A stretch of DNA of 64,000 nucleotides. Origin: Antitrichia curtipendula (taxonomy: Eukaryota > Streptophyta > Bryopsida > Hypnales > Leucodontaceae). Positions 47,110 through 58,899 of the stretch are shown here, piece after piece. The notes beneath the pieces are model-generated. The model saw nothing but the letters and a program-made list of their open reading frames with translations, had not been told where the DNA came from and ran no database searches. The DNA is taken from contig OX579638.1 of the NCBI GenBank assembly GCA_951230915.1, forward strand, positions 30,852,322-30,916,321. The letters run 5' to 3'. Both the position numbers and the translations under genes were made by a program. Every line of letters starts with the position of its first letter. The stretch's first letter is position 1.

Positions 47110-48950
47110 TTGGATGTAGTTTTTAACGTTATGGCGGCGATTACTATTGCTGCCGGTCGTGGTGGCCCACCTCTTGTAGTTGAGCGGACCTTTTGGCATA
47201 TGTATGGAACGGACCTCATGAGAGTTCGAGAGCACGTTTCCAAAGATAGATTTGCAATGTTTCGTGGTCCGTTAGTGGGCACGAATCAGGCTATTGGGAC
47301 TAATGACTCCGACACCCAAGACATTGACGTTGCATGTTTTATGATGTTGCTCATGGATTTGCATGAGTTGTTTGAAGCCTTCATCCGACCGACGAATCGG
47401 ATAGTGGGGGTTCGAGACATTGATGAATTTAGAGATTAGTTGTATGTGATTATGGATCCTATAGTGGTTAGGTCTATGCAAGGGCCACTCCGAAAGAGAG
47501 GGTGGCCTTTAGGGCACGAGTCCTTAGGATTTTACGGGAGGAGCATGGTATTGTGTTGACCATGGCTACTGGCAACCTAGTGTTGTCCAGGAACCGGGTC
47601 AGCTTGTCTGTTTTACCTTTGGTGCAGTCTTTGCATTTGGCAGAGGCCCGCTATTGTCATGTGGCCTTCTACGATATAAAAATGCACATATTGGTAGCTA
47701 AGTCGTTGTTGGATCAATATATATTTAGATTTTATGAGGTGTTTGGGGAGAGGGTTCCGCGACAACGAAACATATTTGATTATGGACGTGTGATTCCATT
47801 ACGATCGATCAAATTGTATAGGTTTAGTAAGAGACAGTGTGTGGCTTACATGTATAGACAGAGTCTAGTGCATGAGATGTGTGAGGTGGAAAGTTATGGA
47901 TCGATTCAGTTTAGACCGATCGCGGTTGAGCATATTACAAGGTTGAAGCTATATCCGGAGTTGGTCATGAGATCCATTCCGTGATACAGAAATTCATCCT
48001 TGATGATATGCCCTCTACGATCTTGACTATGCGTACTAGAAGGGGGTAGATGGACACATTGTTGAAACTTTAGGAGGCTTTATCGTCAGACGTTGAGCGC
48101 AGACTATATCTTGGGGGCTTTCAGATTGTGTTGATTGTTGAGACAGAGAGAGTTGTGGACGGTCGATGATATTGTAGTGATCTTGGTCTATTCCACCGCA
48201 CTGAATTTGAGGTTCTTCCAGGAGGCCGTTCCAATATGCATGCTACTCAGATAAATGATTTTATCAGCCACTTTAAAGCTCGACTTACTGAATTCTTTCA
48301 TATGTGTTATGAATGTGATGAGAATAGGCTTCCCATAAGGCTTAAGAGTACTCTTATTTTTGCTCATGCCGCGATGGGATAGAGTAATATGCATATGAGA
48401 GGAGTTTTAGTGGAGGCACAAGCTCATGCTGAGGGAGTAGTACAAGAGAGTGTGACACAAGAACGACAGCCATTTCTATATGATGGATAGGAAATGGATA
48501 ATGAAGAGACATAGAGATTCATTTTAGATTTCATGCAAAATGCTCTTTGGTGTTATCATACTAGGCATTTGGATTTTTTAAAAGAACCATTGATGTTGAG
48601 GAGGACCCGTATCCAAATTTTCTAGCAGATGGCGTGGGATGATCGGGTTACTGCAACTCGATTACTCATTAGGGCAAATGGATCAGAGTGGCGCGAGTAT
48701 GTTGTTATAGATGGGGGAGTTACTCGAGTACCTCCACGTCTTTGAGCATCAATCCCTCCAGTTGTACTAGATCCAGTACCTCCAACAGCAAAGGATGGAG
48801 TACCCCCAACAATACATGTAGTAAATGAGGTTGTAGTGCCTATTGTGGTAGAGGATCCAATACCTGTAGCAGCAGTTGCTCGTGTTAGGCCAGAGCCACT
48901 ATATAAGTACTCAGATGAGTTAACGGATCAGGAGTTTAGGGTTTAGGATT
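47110..48950 (+). pseudogene. Unrecognised ~600-codon coding block, decayed
   Basis: The + strand reads as protein through at least two frameshifts (near 47450 and 47970). First part 47131-47439: MAAITIAAGRGGPPLVVERT, MYGTDLMRVREHVSKDRF, IDVACFMMLLMDLHELFEAF. Second 47502-47984: RVLRILREEHGIVLTMATGN, ARYCHVAFYDIKMHILVAKS, FDYGRVIPLRSIKLYRFSKR. Third to ~48950: FHRTEFEVLPGGRSNMHATQ, HFKARLTEFFHMCYECDENR, MAWDDRVTATRLLIRANGS, then a proline/valine-rich tail. GC is higher than its surroundings. About ten in-frame stops, nearly all TAG, break it. I do not recognise a family; no catalytic motif stands out. The end runs straight into an R4 copy, so the block and R4 may belong to one element. Confidence 0.6.
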
Positions 48951-49265
48951 ACAAGGGTATCTCCGAATTTTTTACATATTTTTTTAAGGTTGAATTTTGG
49001 CCTACCTTCCCCCTCCCATTTCCATAGGTTGTACATTCAATGGTGCAATAAAAAGCCTAAAAAATTTCATTGTTTGCGAGATATAGCAAGTTGTACATTT
49101 GGAAGATTAGTTGACTTTTTTTAGGATAAAGTGTTTTGAAATTTGAAGTAGATCTACCCCCCCTATTTGTGGGTGTTGTAAATCCGATGATCGTGTTGGT
49201 GTCTCTTATTAAATTTAGGGCTGGTTGTTATGAGCGTTTTAAAAGTGATATTTAGGGTTGTTATT
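48934..49265 (+). repeat. R4 repeat, long copy 1
   Basis: 'gtttagggtttaggattac' then 'aagggtatctccgaatt', 'gtttgcgagatatagcaag', 'gaagtagatctaccccccc' and 'gggctggttgttatgagcg'. The same order occurs at 50123-50455, so the similarity covers ~330 bp. Confidence 0.8.
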
Positions 49266-49278
49266 TTTGTCATGGTGA

Positions 49279-49464
49279 GGAAGTTGAAAGATTTGAAGGT
49301 ACCTCCCCCAAGATGTTTGCAGATATATTTGCAGAATACCAAAAAATTACTTGCACATTGATGAGAATGGCAAAGAATGCCATAGAAGTGACAACAAATG
49401 GAGCTAAAAGGTCCAGCAAAATGTTTGTTGTTGAATGGAGAAGAAGTGAATTTTTAATTTAAAA
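49279..49464 (+). pseudogene. Short coding-like fragment, unrecognised
   Basis: About 60 codons open on the + strand ending in TAA at 49462-49464: EEVERFEGTSPKMFADIFAE, YQKITCTLMRMAKNAIEVTT, RSSKMFVVEWRRSEFLI. The codons just upstream read CYFCHG, a cysteine/histidine cluster. It lies between two R4 copies. It could be the C-terminal exon of a lost gene; family unknown. Confidence 0.35.
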
Positions 49465-49927
49465 AATTGTTTAAGTGTCTCAATTGAATTCCTTTCTTGT
49501 TCACAATATTGAAAATAAAACATTACATAATATATATAATTTATTATTATTTTTATAACCATTTGAAATTATTTTAATATAGTTGTATAAAAAATATAAA
49601 TAAACAATCTTAAATAATAACATGCTAAAACCAATACAATAAAATTTATTAATTAATATTCTCAATTTCATTTTTGCACATAATATTCTATTGACTAAAG
49701 CACAAGACTTAATTTTGTAACGTCACAAGATTGCTCAAATCAAATTAAGTTTGCAACTTCATACCATCCTTTGCAAAAAATAAAAGTTTATAAATTGAAA
49801 TTTAACTATATCATCATCATGAAAAAATATATATATTGACTATAGTACATTCTAATATAATTTTTTATCTAACTATTTTTTAAAACTATAATTTTTGTTT
49901 TTATCATCATAATATATATGAGTAGTA

Positions 49928-49970
49928 TTTAGGGTTTAAGGTTATAGGAGTGTCCTATGACTTTTAGGTA
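49928..49970 (+). repeat. R4 repeat, short copy
   Basis: 'agggtttaaggttatagg' followed by 'agtgtcctatgacttttagg', the head of R4 only. Confidence 0.5.
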
Positions 49971-50122
49971 TCTTTTTGGATTAGGATTTAATATTACTTG
50001 TATTCATCAATCTTGGTTTGAATCTCACAAGGAACCCCTAAATCCAAAGTGTTTTTGAAAATTTTTACTTTTTAGGAAAAAAAATTTTCAAGGGTTAGAG
50101 GAGCGGAAACCCTGTTGTAAAT

Positions 50123-50455
50123 GGTTTAGGGTTTCAAGGGTGTTCCCGAATTTACACCATATTTATTTAGGACTAATTTTTGGCGTATCTCCCCATTATA
50201 GGGTATGGCCTATCTAATGGGAAAAAAAACACCCTAAAAGTATCATCGTTTGTGAGATCTAGCAATTTGGACTTTTGGGAGGTGAATTTACTTTCTTTAG
50301 GGTAAGGTATTTGGAAGTTTGGAGTAGACCTACCCCCTTATTTGTGAGTGTTGTGAATTTAATGGTGGTGGTGATTTTTCCAAAAAAATTTAGTGTTGAA
50401 AACTGTGGGTGTTTTAAAAGGGGCATTTAGGGTTTTTATTTTAGTAAGGATTTGA
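50123..50455 (+). repeat. R4 repeat, long copy 2
   Basis: 'ggtttagggtttcaagggtg' then 'ttcccgaatttacaccat', 'gtttgtgagatctagcaat', 'ggagtagacctaccccct' and 'gtgttttaaaaggggcat', colinear with 48934-49265. Confidence 0.8.
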
Positions 50456-50723
50456 AATTTTTGAGGTTTTAGGATACCTAACCCTCCATTATCAAGAGTT
50501 ATGAATATGATGGAGTAATGTAAAGCTCAAACATATGGCCTATTTTGAGAGATATGGCTCATTTGACTTTTGAAACCCTTGAAGTTGATTTTTTGAGGAT
50601 GATTGATTTTGGAGTTTTGGAAGGAAGGATGTTTGTAGGTCTTTGAATGGGTATTTCGAATTGGTATCACACTTGTTGATATGAATTTATATGCATGAGT
50701 TATGGATGGATGAAATTTAATTC

Positions 50724-50800
50724 AGTTTAGGGTTTAGGATTTCAAAGGTGTCCTCGAATTTAGGCCATACTTATTTAGGGCATAGATGAGGAGAACATTG
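50724..50800 (+). repeat. R4 repeat, short copy
   Basis: 'gtttagggtttaggatttc' followed by 'aaaggtgtcctcgaattt' and 'aggccatacttatttaggg'. Only the head of R4; it ends 550 bp upstream of the Tet-like relic. Confidence 0.55.
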
Positions 50801-51347
50801 AAAACTGAGGCATATCCCAAAGAGGGGGGGAGAATTTGATATAAATTTATTTATCTATGATTGTTGATGAAGGCTTTGTTTTTTGTTTTTAAATTTTTGT
50901 TAATGAAGGAGGGACTGTTTTCACAGGATGTAAATTTTGTCATTAATTCAATACAAAGCTGGTGCGGGAGCTTTATAGGCCCTTTTTTTTTTATTGTGTC
51001 TGATTCGAAGAGTTTGGTTTTTTTTCTCTTCGGTAAGGTATACACATTATGTTTTAAGGTTTAAGTTTTTTCTTTTCATGTTTAATGTTCAATGTGGATG
51101 ATCAAATGTTTAAATGTTGTTTTCATTTGTGAAGCCTTTTTATTCATTGAGTGGGGTCAATCGAGTTGTACGCATAAGAGCCAACCAGGCTCCAATGTTG
51201 TCGTCTTAAATTAGATCTGTTGGATGAATAAAAAGAATTCACAAACTTGAATTTTAAAAATACTAAAAGATTGGAAATTCAAAAAAATTTGTTTGTTTAT
51301 GATTGTTGATCTAAATATTTTTTGGAGTTTTCACAGGAGTTTTGAAA

Positions 51348-52754
51348 ATGCCGAGAAAGGGGAGACTTGATAGGAGGAAGGGAACAGAAGCCAAGCGCGA
51401 AGAAGAGTTCAGGAGGAGTAAAAAAAATGAAGAAATTCAAGAAGTTTTAGATAGTATTGGATGTGAGGTCAGTGCATACGTTTATGACAAAAAACGTGAT
51501 AATGAGAATTTCAAAAGACAATTTATAAAAACCATCCCAAAGAATTACACCCGGATCTTTTACGGTCATGTTGTAGTGAAAGATCAAGAGAGAGAAAAAA
51601 TAGTGGCTATGATTAAGTTCACCACTTTTGATGATATGAAAGTTGAGGAGCAGTGTGAGCTTGAGACTTTAATGAAAATTTTTGTGCATCTTTCCAAGGG
51701 AAGCAACAAAATTCTAAAGAATGCGAGTCTCAAAGGAGGAGGTGGTTCGATGTACGCATTCGGATGGAGAAGTGAGTTTTATTTGAATTTATCCCTTGGT
51801 AGGTATTTATCTTCTTTTTCAACCCAAAGATCAACAAAACGTTTGTAGATATGGGAGGAAGATCAATTGGAGACCATTGCTTGTATGGATGATGTATATC
51901 GATGGAGATTTTCAAATATGGCATCGAAACTATTCGATGATGCTTTGAAACATGCAGCAACATGTGGAGTTCCAGATTTTTGCCAAACTGAGTTCATCGA
52001 TTTGGAGCAGAAGGAGGGCGCCTTTGCAAGTAATTTGACTTACACCCTCAGCAAGGTTATCACCGTCACGTCATGTCTAGACGGACGTGACGTTGACGAA
52101 ACGTCAAGATCCAATCCCAGCGTTCGTCCGTATCCAAAATAATTTTTTTTTTTTTTTTGACGGTCCGTCCGTCCTATCGATGGACGGTCTGTCTCGTTGA
52201 TGCTAAGTCTGTCCAGGTCGACGGACAGGCCGTCTTAAAAAATAAATAAAAAAATTGATCTTAATGCGATTCCAACGCGTCCGGACTGTCGCTGACGGAC
52301 ATCCCGACGTGAAAAGTCAACGTCACGTCAGGATAGACAACCCTGACTCTCGGTGATTTTTCAAATTCATTTCATAAGAATAAAGATTATAATAGCTATA
52401 TTTATGGAATTTGGGCCCTTTGGTTTCTGAAACTGGCGAGTTTGCCATCATAGATGATAGAAACAATTGTATATGTGAGGGTGGACAATTTGTCATACCT
52501 ACATATAAAATTTGTGTGGATTTCAGTGAGCATGATGGTATTGTGGAAATCATATGGAGTAATGGAGGTCGAAGCAAGATTTCCATAGGACCCTTAAATT
52601 CAACATTATGGATGGATTTATTCGGTTGGGTAGTTCTGTTCAAATCAATCGTGGTTTGGTTTCCAGACTGTGGAAACTGATCAAAGAAAAAAGGACAATT
52701 GAAGAGGCAAATAAGAGAGTTCGTGGGCTTATTCAGATTATGACAAAAATGTGA
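51348..52754 (+). pseudogene. Tet-like 2-oxoglutarate/Fe(II) oxygenase relic split by a hAT MITE
   Basis: From the ATG at 51348 the frame is open for ~141 codons: a basic start (MPRKGRLDRRKGTEAKREEE), then FYGHVVVKDQEREKIVAMIK and KGGGGSMYAFGWR. A GTGAGT donor follows (51772) with an acceptor by 51848 or 51861, an intron of 77-90 nt. Exon 2 continues LKHAATCGVPDFCQTEF and GAFASNLTYTLS, where the MITE (52052-52345) intervenes. Removing it plus one 8-bp duplication gives TLSDFSNSFHKNKDYNSYIY in frame. After two 1-2 bp shifts (near 52415 and 52570) come CICEGGQFVIPTYKICVDF, HDGIVEIIWSNGG, FHRTLKFNIMDGFIRLGSS and VQINRGLVSRLWKL to a TGA at 52752. Family knowledge: TET/JBP and 2OG-FeII_Oxy_6 proteins bind iron through HxD...H and 2-oxoglutarate through a later Arg; TET enzymes oxidise methylcytosine. 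The final His (52584) and Arg (52623) are present, but HxD reads HKN (His 52373, Asn 52379). So this is probably a dead copy. Family call from motif memory. Confidence 0.68.
52052..52345. mobile_element. hAT-type MITE, 294 bp, inside the Tet-like relic
   Basis: The right end complement CAGGGTTGTCTATCCTGACG matches the left end of the MITE at 27181. The left end CAAGGTTATCACCGTCACG is diverged. Flanks ACCCTCAG (52044-52051) and ACTCTCGG (52346-52353) match at 6 of 8 positions, as expected for an older 8-bp duplication. The interior has repeated 'gacggtccgtccgtcc' and 'gacggacaggccgtc' palindromes and an 18-bp T run. Confidence 0.85.
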
Positions 52755-52843
52755 AAGAGGGAATTTAAAAGTTATTATATTTAATCAAATTATAATAGAA
52801 ATAGAACAATTTTGGTATAGTTTTATTTTGTTGATTATATTGT

Positions 52844-52973
52844 CACTAGTAGAAAACGCAAGAATTTTGACAGAATTTTGTTGATCTGGTCGTGTTGACC
52901 TGGTCACTGTTTTGTTGATTTCAACATAAATCTGTTAATTAACCTGTCAAAATTCCTGCATTTTCTACTAGTG
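52844..52973. mobile_element. CACTA-type MITE, 130 bp, TSD TGT
   Basis: Ends CACTAGTAGAAAACGCA and the complement CACTAGTAGAAAATGCA, flanks TGT on both sides (52841-52843, 52974-52976). It is a deleted relative of 6591-6782: the left arm is retained and most of the right arm is lost. It lies 90 bp beyond the stop of the Tet-like relic. Confidence 0.88.
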
Positions 52974-52979
52974 TGTTAT

Positions 52980-55080
52980 CGATTTTTATAATTATATATA
53001 TATGTAAGTGTATTTCTGTTGGTTATTGTTTGGATTTGTTTATTTGTTTGATATGATAAATAAATTTTAAATATTGGAGTTAGATTTTTGGGAAAGCATT
53101 GATTGATGGTTATGTGTATTGAAGTTGGTTGTGTATATTTGAAGGATAAATAGTTGAAAAGCATCAACCAATTTTTTTTAGAGATTGATAATTTAAAAAA
53201 TCCAAGAAGTTAGGATTAGAGTTATATTATTATTGCTTATTTTGAAGTTAGCAATAATTGTGTGAATACTTCAGAAATTGAACTGATGTTACATACAGAA
53301 GAACAAAATTGAGGTCAAATGGTCTATAGACAGTTCATCAAATGATTTTATCATTACAGTATGCATCTGAAGTTGCTCTCGATTCATGAATGTTGACTTA
53401 GGAAGCTTTGGTTTTAAAATAGAGAATACAAATTCCAGAAATGGAGATATTATTTATTAATGAATGATCTAGGATGACAAATGAACCGTGGATTGTTTTC
53501 TATTGTTGTCCTGATTTTGTATAAAATGATTCTTTCCTTTGGAAAAGCAATGGGAAAGGTAATTACTGATCCTAAGCTTAATCCCATGGAGTTCCATGGG
53601 GTCAGATTGTTAGCATTCTTTGAATTTCATGATTGTAGGATAGTGTCCTTGTTCTTGATGTTTTAGGCCTCCTGATTACTGCAATTCAACAAACTTTGGA
53701 TTATTTTGGGAGTCCTAGTTCAACAATGCAGTGATTGATGGAAAGGTTTGAAAGTGAAGTCTTGAGCATTCAAAATGGAATTAATGTTACGTGTATTGTT
53801 TTGACCGTTTTCAAATCTTATTTCAAATTTAAGTACTAACGTTTGAGAAGGAAAAGCAAAACCATTTTTGGACCTTGTCAAGCTACATTATACTCTAAGT
53901 GTGCAAGGGATCACTTCACCTCATACTCAAGAATGAAAAAGAAAGTTTTTTTTTCATACAATTCTTTTTAAGGTACTTGAGTACATATTCAAGTGAATAT
54001 TATAACAAAATTCCTAATTAGTATTATTGATTTTTCTAAAAAAGAAGCTTAATCCACATATTACCTATGTAGTGTACTTTGGCCATTTCTTGCTATTTTC
54101 TTCTGATGTAAATTTTGGCCTTAGCCATAGAAATGATTTTTATGAACTTGAGTCTAACTACTAAAATGAAGTTTATCAAGTTTAGTTCCTAGTTTCAACT
54201 GTATCACTTAAAGTGCACTCACAGTAAAGGACTCATCAATAATAATTGCTTCAAGCGTTGATCAAACATGACTCAACTTTAAGATAGACAGGCTTTCATG
54301 GTCATACACACACTATTCAAAAACATTTCTTTAAGCAAATAGAACACAAACAACGCTTAAGCAAACAGAACTGGTATAATCAATCTATACAAGTCATCAC
54401 AAATATGAACTTCAAGCTAGTGAACTTTATCGTTTTATTCATAGGATACATTTGTTTTAATATATTTTTAGGGTTTAGTAGTTTGATTTAGGGTCCATGC
54501 AGCATGTTTATTCTCATCCTTCCATTCATGGGTTTCATTTCAATCTACACCCTTGGGAGGGTGCTTTTTAGCTAAAATACAAAACTATTAAAAGTATCAA
54601 AATATTAAAATATTAAAATGTGTTGGTGTGGTTCTAACATGGTATAAGTAGTGCCACATTAGATCATTTCTTAAATTAAAAAAATTTCCTTAATTGCACC
54701 AAAATTATAACAAGGAGGTCAAAATTGGTGGCCATGTTTAAGGGTGAATTATTTTATAGTGCTCTCTTCATTTGCTCTTCAATTATAGTCTTTTTATATC
54801 TTTTTTATTTTTTTTATTTTTTTATTTTACTTTCATTTCACTTTCAATTTTCCAGTGTTTTGTCGATATGGTTACAAATTATACTTTCTTCTTTGTTGAA
54901 ACTCCATTCATCTTATTTGTCTTTGCTTTTTTTCATTTAGATAAATCGTTTCATTCTAATTTATATGATATAAGTAATGAGGTGTTCTAGTTTGCGTATA
55001 GTTCAGGATTTCATACCTAAAAATGAACTCTATATTCTTTAATTTATTTATTTTTAATATTACAAATAATAATTTAAAAA

Positions 55081-55140
<60 letters not shown>

Positions 55141-57290
55141 CACGTTGTAAATTACTTCATATTACATGACCTTTGTCAGGAGTTGTATTTTTAACTTTCA
55201 TAATTACATTCTTAATAATTGAGGGTTTTGATCACTCCCTACTTCTTTCTACTTGTTATATTCCTCTTATATGTTGTAGAATTCCTAATGAATATTACCT
55301 GACCAATGTTGATGTTTTTATTTTTAGATTTTATAATTATATTCTTAACCATTTAGTGATCTGAATCATTTTCTATTTCCTACTACTTTCTATACTTATT
55401 TTATGTAAATTGTACAATTTCAAATTCTTAGTAATTGCTCAAAATTGATCAAAACATCAATATTTCAATGAATTGTACAGTTCTTTTGGGATTTTGGTTA
55501 AGTAATTGAAGTTAGGCATTTGCTAGACCTTTTAGGAAAATAAAATAAATGAAATTACTTATGGAGTGACATGTAATAATATTTGACCATAAGGAATATG
55601 AAAACTACAGAAGTCCTCTTTTCATAAGGCAAACCTCAGAAGATGCTACCCTGAAAATATAAAAACAAAAATCCTAGCTTGTATAACCCTAATTAATTTG
55701 TGACTTTTAAAAATATAATTTTTAATCTTATAAATGATATTAGAATGGAATTTTTTTTGTAAGTCCAGGTCCTGGATAAAGGCAAGTGAGAGCTAGGAAA
55801 CGTGTCAAAATTGAATTTCAAGCCTCATTTAGGCACAACAGGTGATATCCTTTCAAAAGAAATTGAACTAGGAATTCTAAATTCCCATTTCCAAATATTT
55901 TGAAGGTGATGTTATTTTCAACCAACCTGGTTAGTAGGGTAACAGGCTCTTTGGCGACGTCGAGATGCACTCTCCCATCTGTTACTGCATGACTGCATCA
56001 GGTGTTCTTTGGCAAGCAAATGGTATCAAACACTCAAAGAACAAAATCTGCTTTGATTTGGTGTGCATTATTTTTTGGCTTCGAGGAGATGACCAGCTCT
56101 TCCAATTACGATTATTTTTGGGTGCATGGAATTCGTGAGTCTTTGAACCCGGATTGAAGTCCGACTTTTTGGTGTTGTTTGTTCAACAGTGAACCATTGG
56201 TGAGGTACGGCTTCAATTACAGTGGCAAGGATCTAATATATTCAAGTCTGCAATTTAGCGCATGTGAAATAATGTAGCCATCGTTTCATTTGCAAGTTCA
56301 TGACTTGTTTGTTTTGACCATGATTTGACCCTCAAACATTGTTGCAGGTATAACTAGGAATCCTTTGCAAGCGTGTATTTTCATGGGACCCATTTATTAC
56401 CCAAGTTGAAGCACATGATATGATTCTTCTTTGGTAATTGTCATGAAAGAGATTGAGTTGTCGTTTGTCAATTTTGAAGCAATTTGTCTTTTTTATGTCT
56501 AATTGCAAATCGTATTAAGCTAAAATACACTTAATAGTTGAGCATCATTATATATAATGTATTTCATGTATTATATAATCTTTCATTCATATAAATAACT
56601 ATTTCTTTTATTGTACAAGTAGGATTTAAAATAAGGATAATAAATATAATTTCAAATTTTCTTTAAAAAAAAAATCTATTGTGAATGTTCTGGTAGGATT
56701 CCAATTCTTTCCAACTACCATAATCTATTCATTTTCTTAATTCTCAAAATCTTAATTTTAGTTCTAGTATGATATAATGTAATGATTTATAAGAATTTAA
56801 GAACCACTTTTCGGCTTTTAAAAACTTTGTATTTAAAAATATTACCAAATGGACCAGGTTTCAGGTTTAGGGGACAAAAAAAACTATACTTTTGGATATG
56901 TTATAGACATCCAATATCATCTTTCAAAAATGAATGATGAAGTTCCACAAATGCATGGTTCTTGAATATTATATTTTGTATTCAATAATTAAATGCTTCT
57001 TTATGTGATCAATGATATCTTGAATGATGTTTAAATCGACTTTATAAATTAATGATTTTTCCAAAGTAACCATGTTCCAGATCTGGTATTATTCAAATTT
57101 TTGGGTTTAGGATTTAGGATTTAGGGCAAAGATCCACCCGCCTCGAGACTCAACAATTGCTCCAACAGGTGACCCTTAAAACCAAAAAACCAAAAAAGGG
57201 TGATTGATGCATGAAGGCCAAGAGCTAGGGTCACCAAGACCAAAATTCAGAACAATTTTGAGCGTAGAACCATATAGTACATGTCTAGAG
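52980..57290. other. AT-rich stretch, no gene seen
   Basis: Contains a (TA)n microsatellite (below) and T-rich stretches. The frame at 53481-53666 has a segment SFGKAMGKVITDPKLNPMEF that reads more like protein than its surroundings, but it is too short to judge. No transposon ends found. Confidence 0.45.
55085..55137. repeat. (TA)n microsatellite
   Basis: About 26 uninterrupted TA dinucleotides. Length is likely to vary between individuals and in assemblies. Confidence 0.95.
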
Positions 57291-57639
57291 GTTTCCAAAA
57301 ACATAAAATATATAGAAATCGGAGTTGTAACAAAGAAGATAGGAGTGGATGAAGGTTAGACCCGAAATTGGATGAAAAATTAGAAGAAGTGACCAATCGA
57401 GGGAGGACTCAAGTAGGTGGTAGTAATAGGGACTTAGAACTCCAAGAGACCCTTAGAATTAAATTTCAAACTCCCAAATTGATAGAAATTAGTGGATGAA
57501 GTTCGAAATATCATCTAGTGGCCAAACTTCATCCGTAGCTAGTTCCTTGTAGGGAAGTCTGAATCCAAAACCACTTAGGGTTACGGATAGGGTACAGTAG
57601 GTACTACAAGATAAAAATAATTTTTACCTTTCGAATGCT

Positions 57640-57920
57640 AACTTTAATTTTTACTTCCAATTTTTATTTTATGTTTTGACTTTACTCTTGTTTTTTTACT
57701 CCTAAATTAACTCTATAATTTACCTTGGAGTTTAACTCTATCCTTTGACTTTTAATCTTGAGTCTTTACTTTCTAACCTAACTCTAAGATCTTTGCTTGA
57801 GAATTTGACTCCTAGATTAACTTTAGATTTTTACTCCTAGATTTAACTCTAAATTTTATTTCTAAATTAACTCTAGCTTTTTTACTCCTAAGTTAACTCT
57901 AAATTTTTTACTCCTAAACT
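57640..57920. repeat. TTTACTCCTAAATTAACTC minisatellite
   Basis: Units of ~35-55 bp built from 'tttactcctaaattaactc' and 'taaatttt' repeat seven to eight times. It is the complement of the minisatellite at 62460-62700. Confidence 0.7.
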
Positions 57921-58899
57921 CTCTTTCTAGCCTAAATTCCTAATTTTCGTCCATAGATCTTTGTGGATGATATTTTAATTCAGTTCCTCCGTTTACCTCT
58001 GACTATTTAACTTATCCTAATGTGGTCGATTTGAAGCCAAATCCTAAGTGTGATATGTTTTCGGAGCCTTCTATCCCAAATCTAGCAACTTTTGAATTTA
58101 ACACCTATTTGTACTAATCATGGCTTGTTAATCACTCGTAAAGGGCTAATTAAGGAAATCAACACTAATTAGGAAAAAACACCAAAGACTGATTCAAAAA
58201 CTTACCTCGTCACTATCGGTGTCGGAAATAAGTTTATCCACATCTGCGTGCACATCCTCATGCTCCATGGTGTTTTTTTAGTCTTGGTCGAATTTTCCCC
58301 AAGCTCACCGCTTATTTTGAGAAAATTAGTACACTCGTGCGATCTAAACGTCTTTTTTTTCTTCCTCCTTCCTTTTCTTTCTCTCTCTTTTCTTCTACAC
58401 TAAGACTATTCCACCTAAGCTTTTATGGGTGTCTTACAACTATAGATTCAAACACCAAGGAGATTTTAATTTCCCTCCTACTCTCTTACACCATTTTATC
58501 TTGGTTTCATTCTAATCTTCCTTCTAATGGTCGCTTTGATTCCTCAAGATTTCCTTTCCTAAGTCTTTCTAATCCTAGGCCCAGGTCACTATTTATCATC
58601 TCTCTCACTTCTTCTCCTATATAGTCACCTTCTCCTCTACTTCTCTTTGTATCTTTTAGTGGTTTTGCAGGTTTTGGACGGCGTATATTCCACGTGGAGC
58701 TTATCTTGGACTCAACTCCATTTTTCTACTCTCTTTTTACCTCTACTGATTTCTTCCCCCCTACTTGCAATGTGCCCTCGATTAATTTCACGTGTCCACA
58801 ACGGACCCGAATCTCCACCCGGACTCTAGACCTTGAGTAGTGTAGAGTTTTTAATTTTTCTTGTGAGAGTTCCCCCCCCCCCCCGTGTTTTTTTCAGTA

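Noticed and set aside
48934..50765. 'gggttta' words as possible interstitial telomere repeats
   Set aside because: The words occur once or twice per R4 copy rather than as a tandem telomere array and are fixed parts of a longer repeat.
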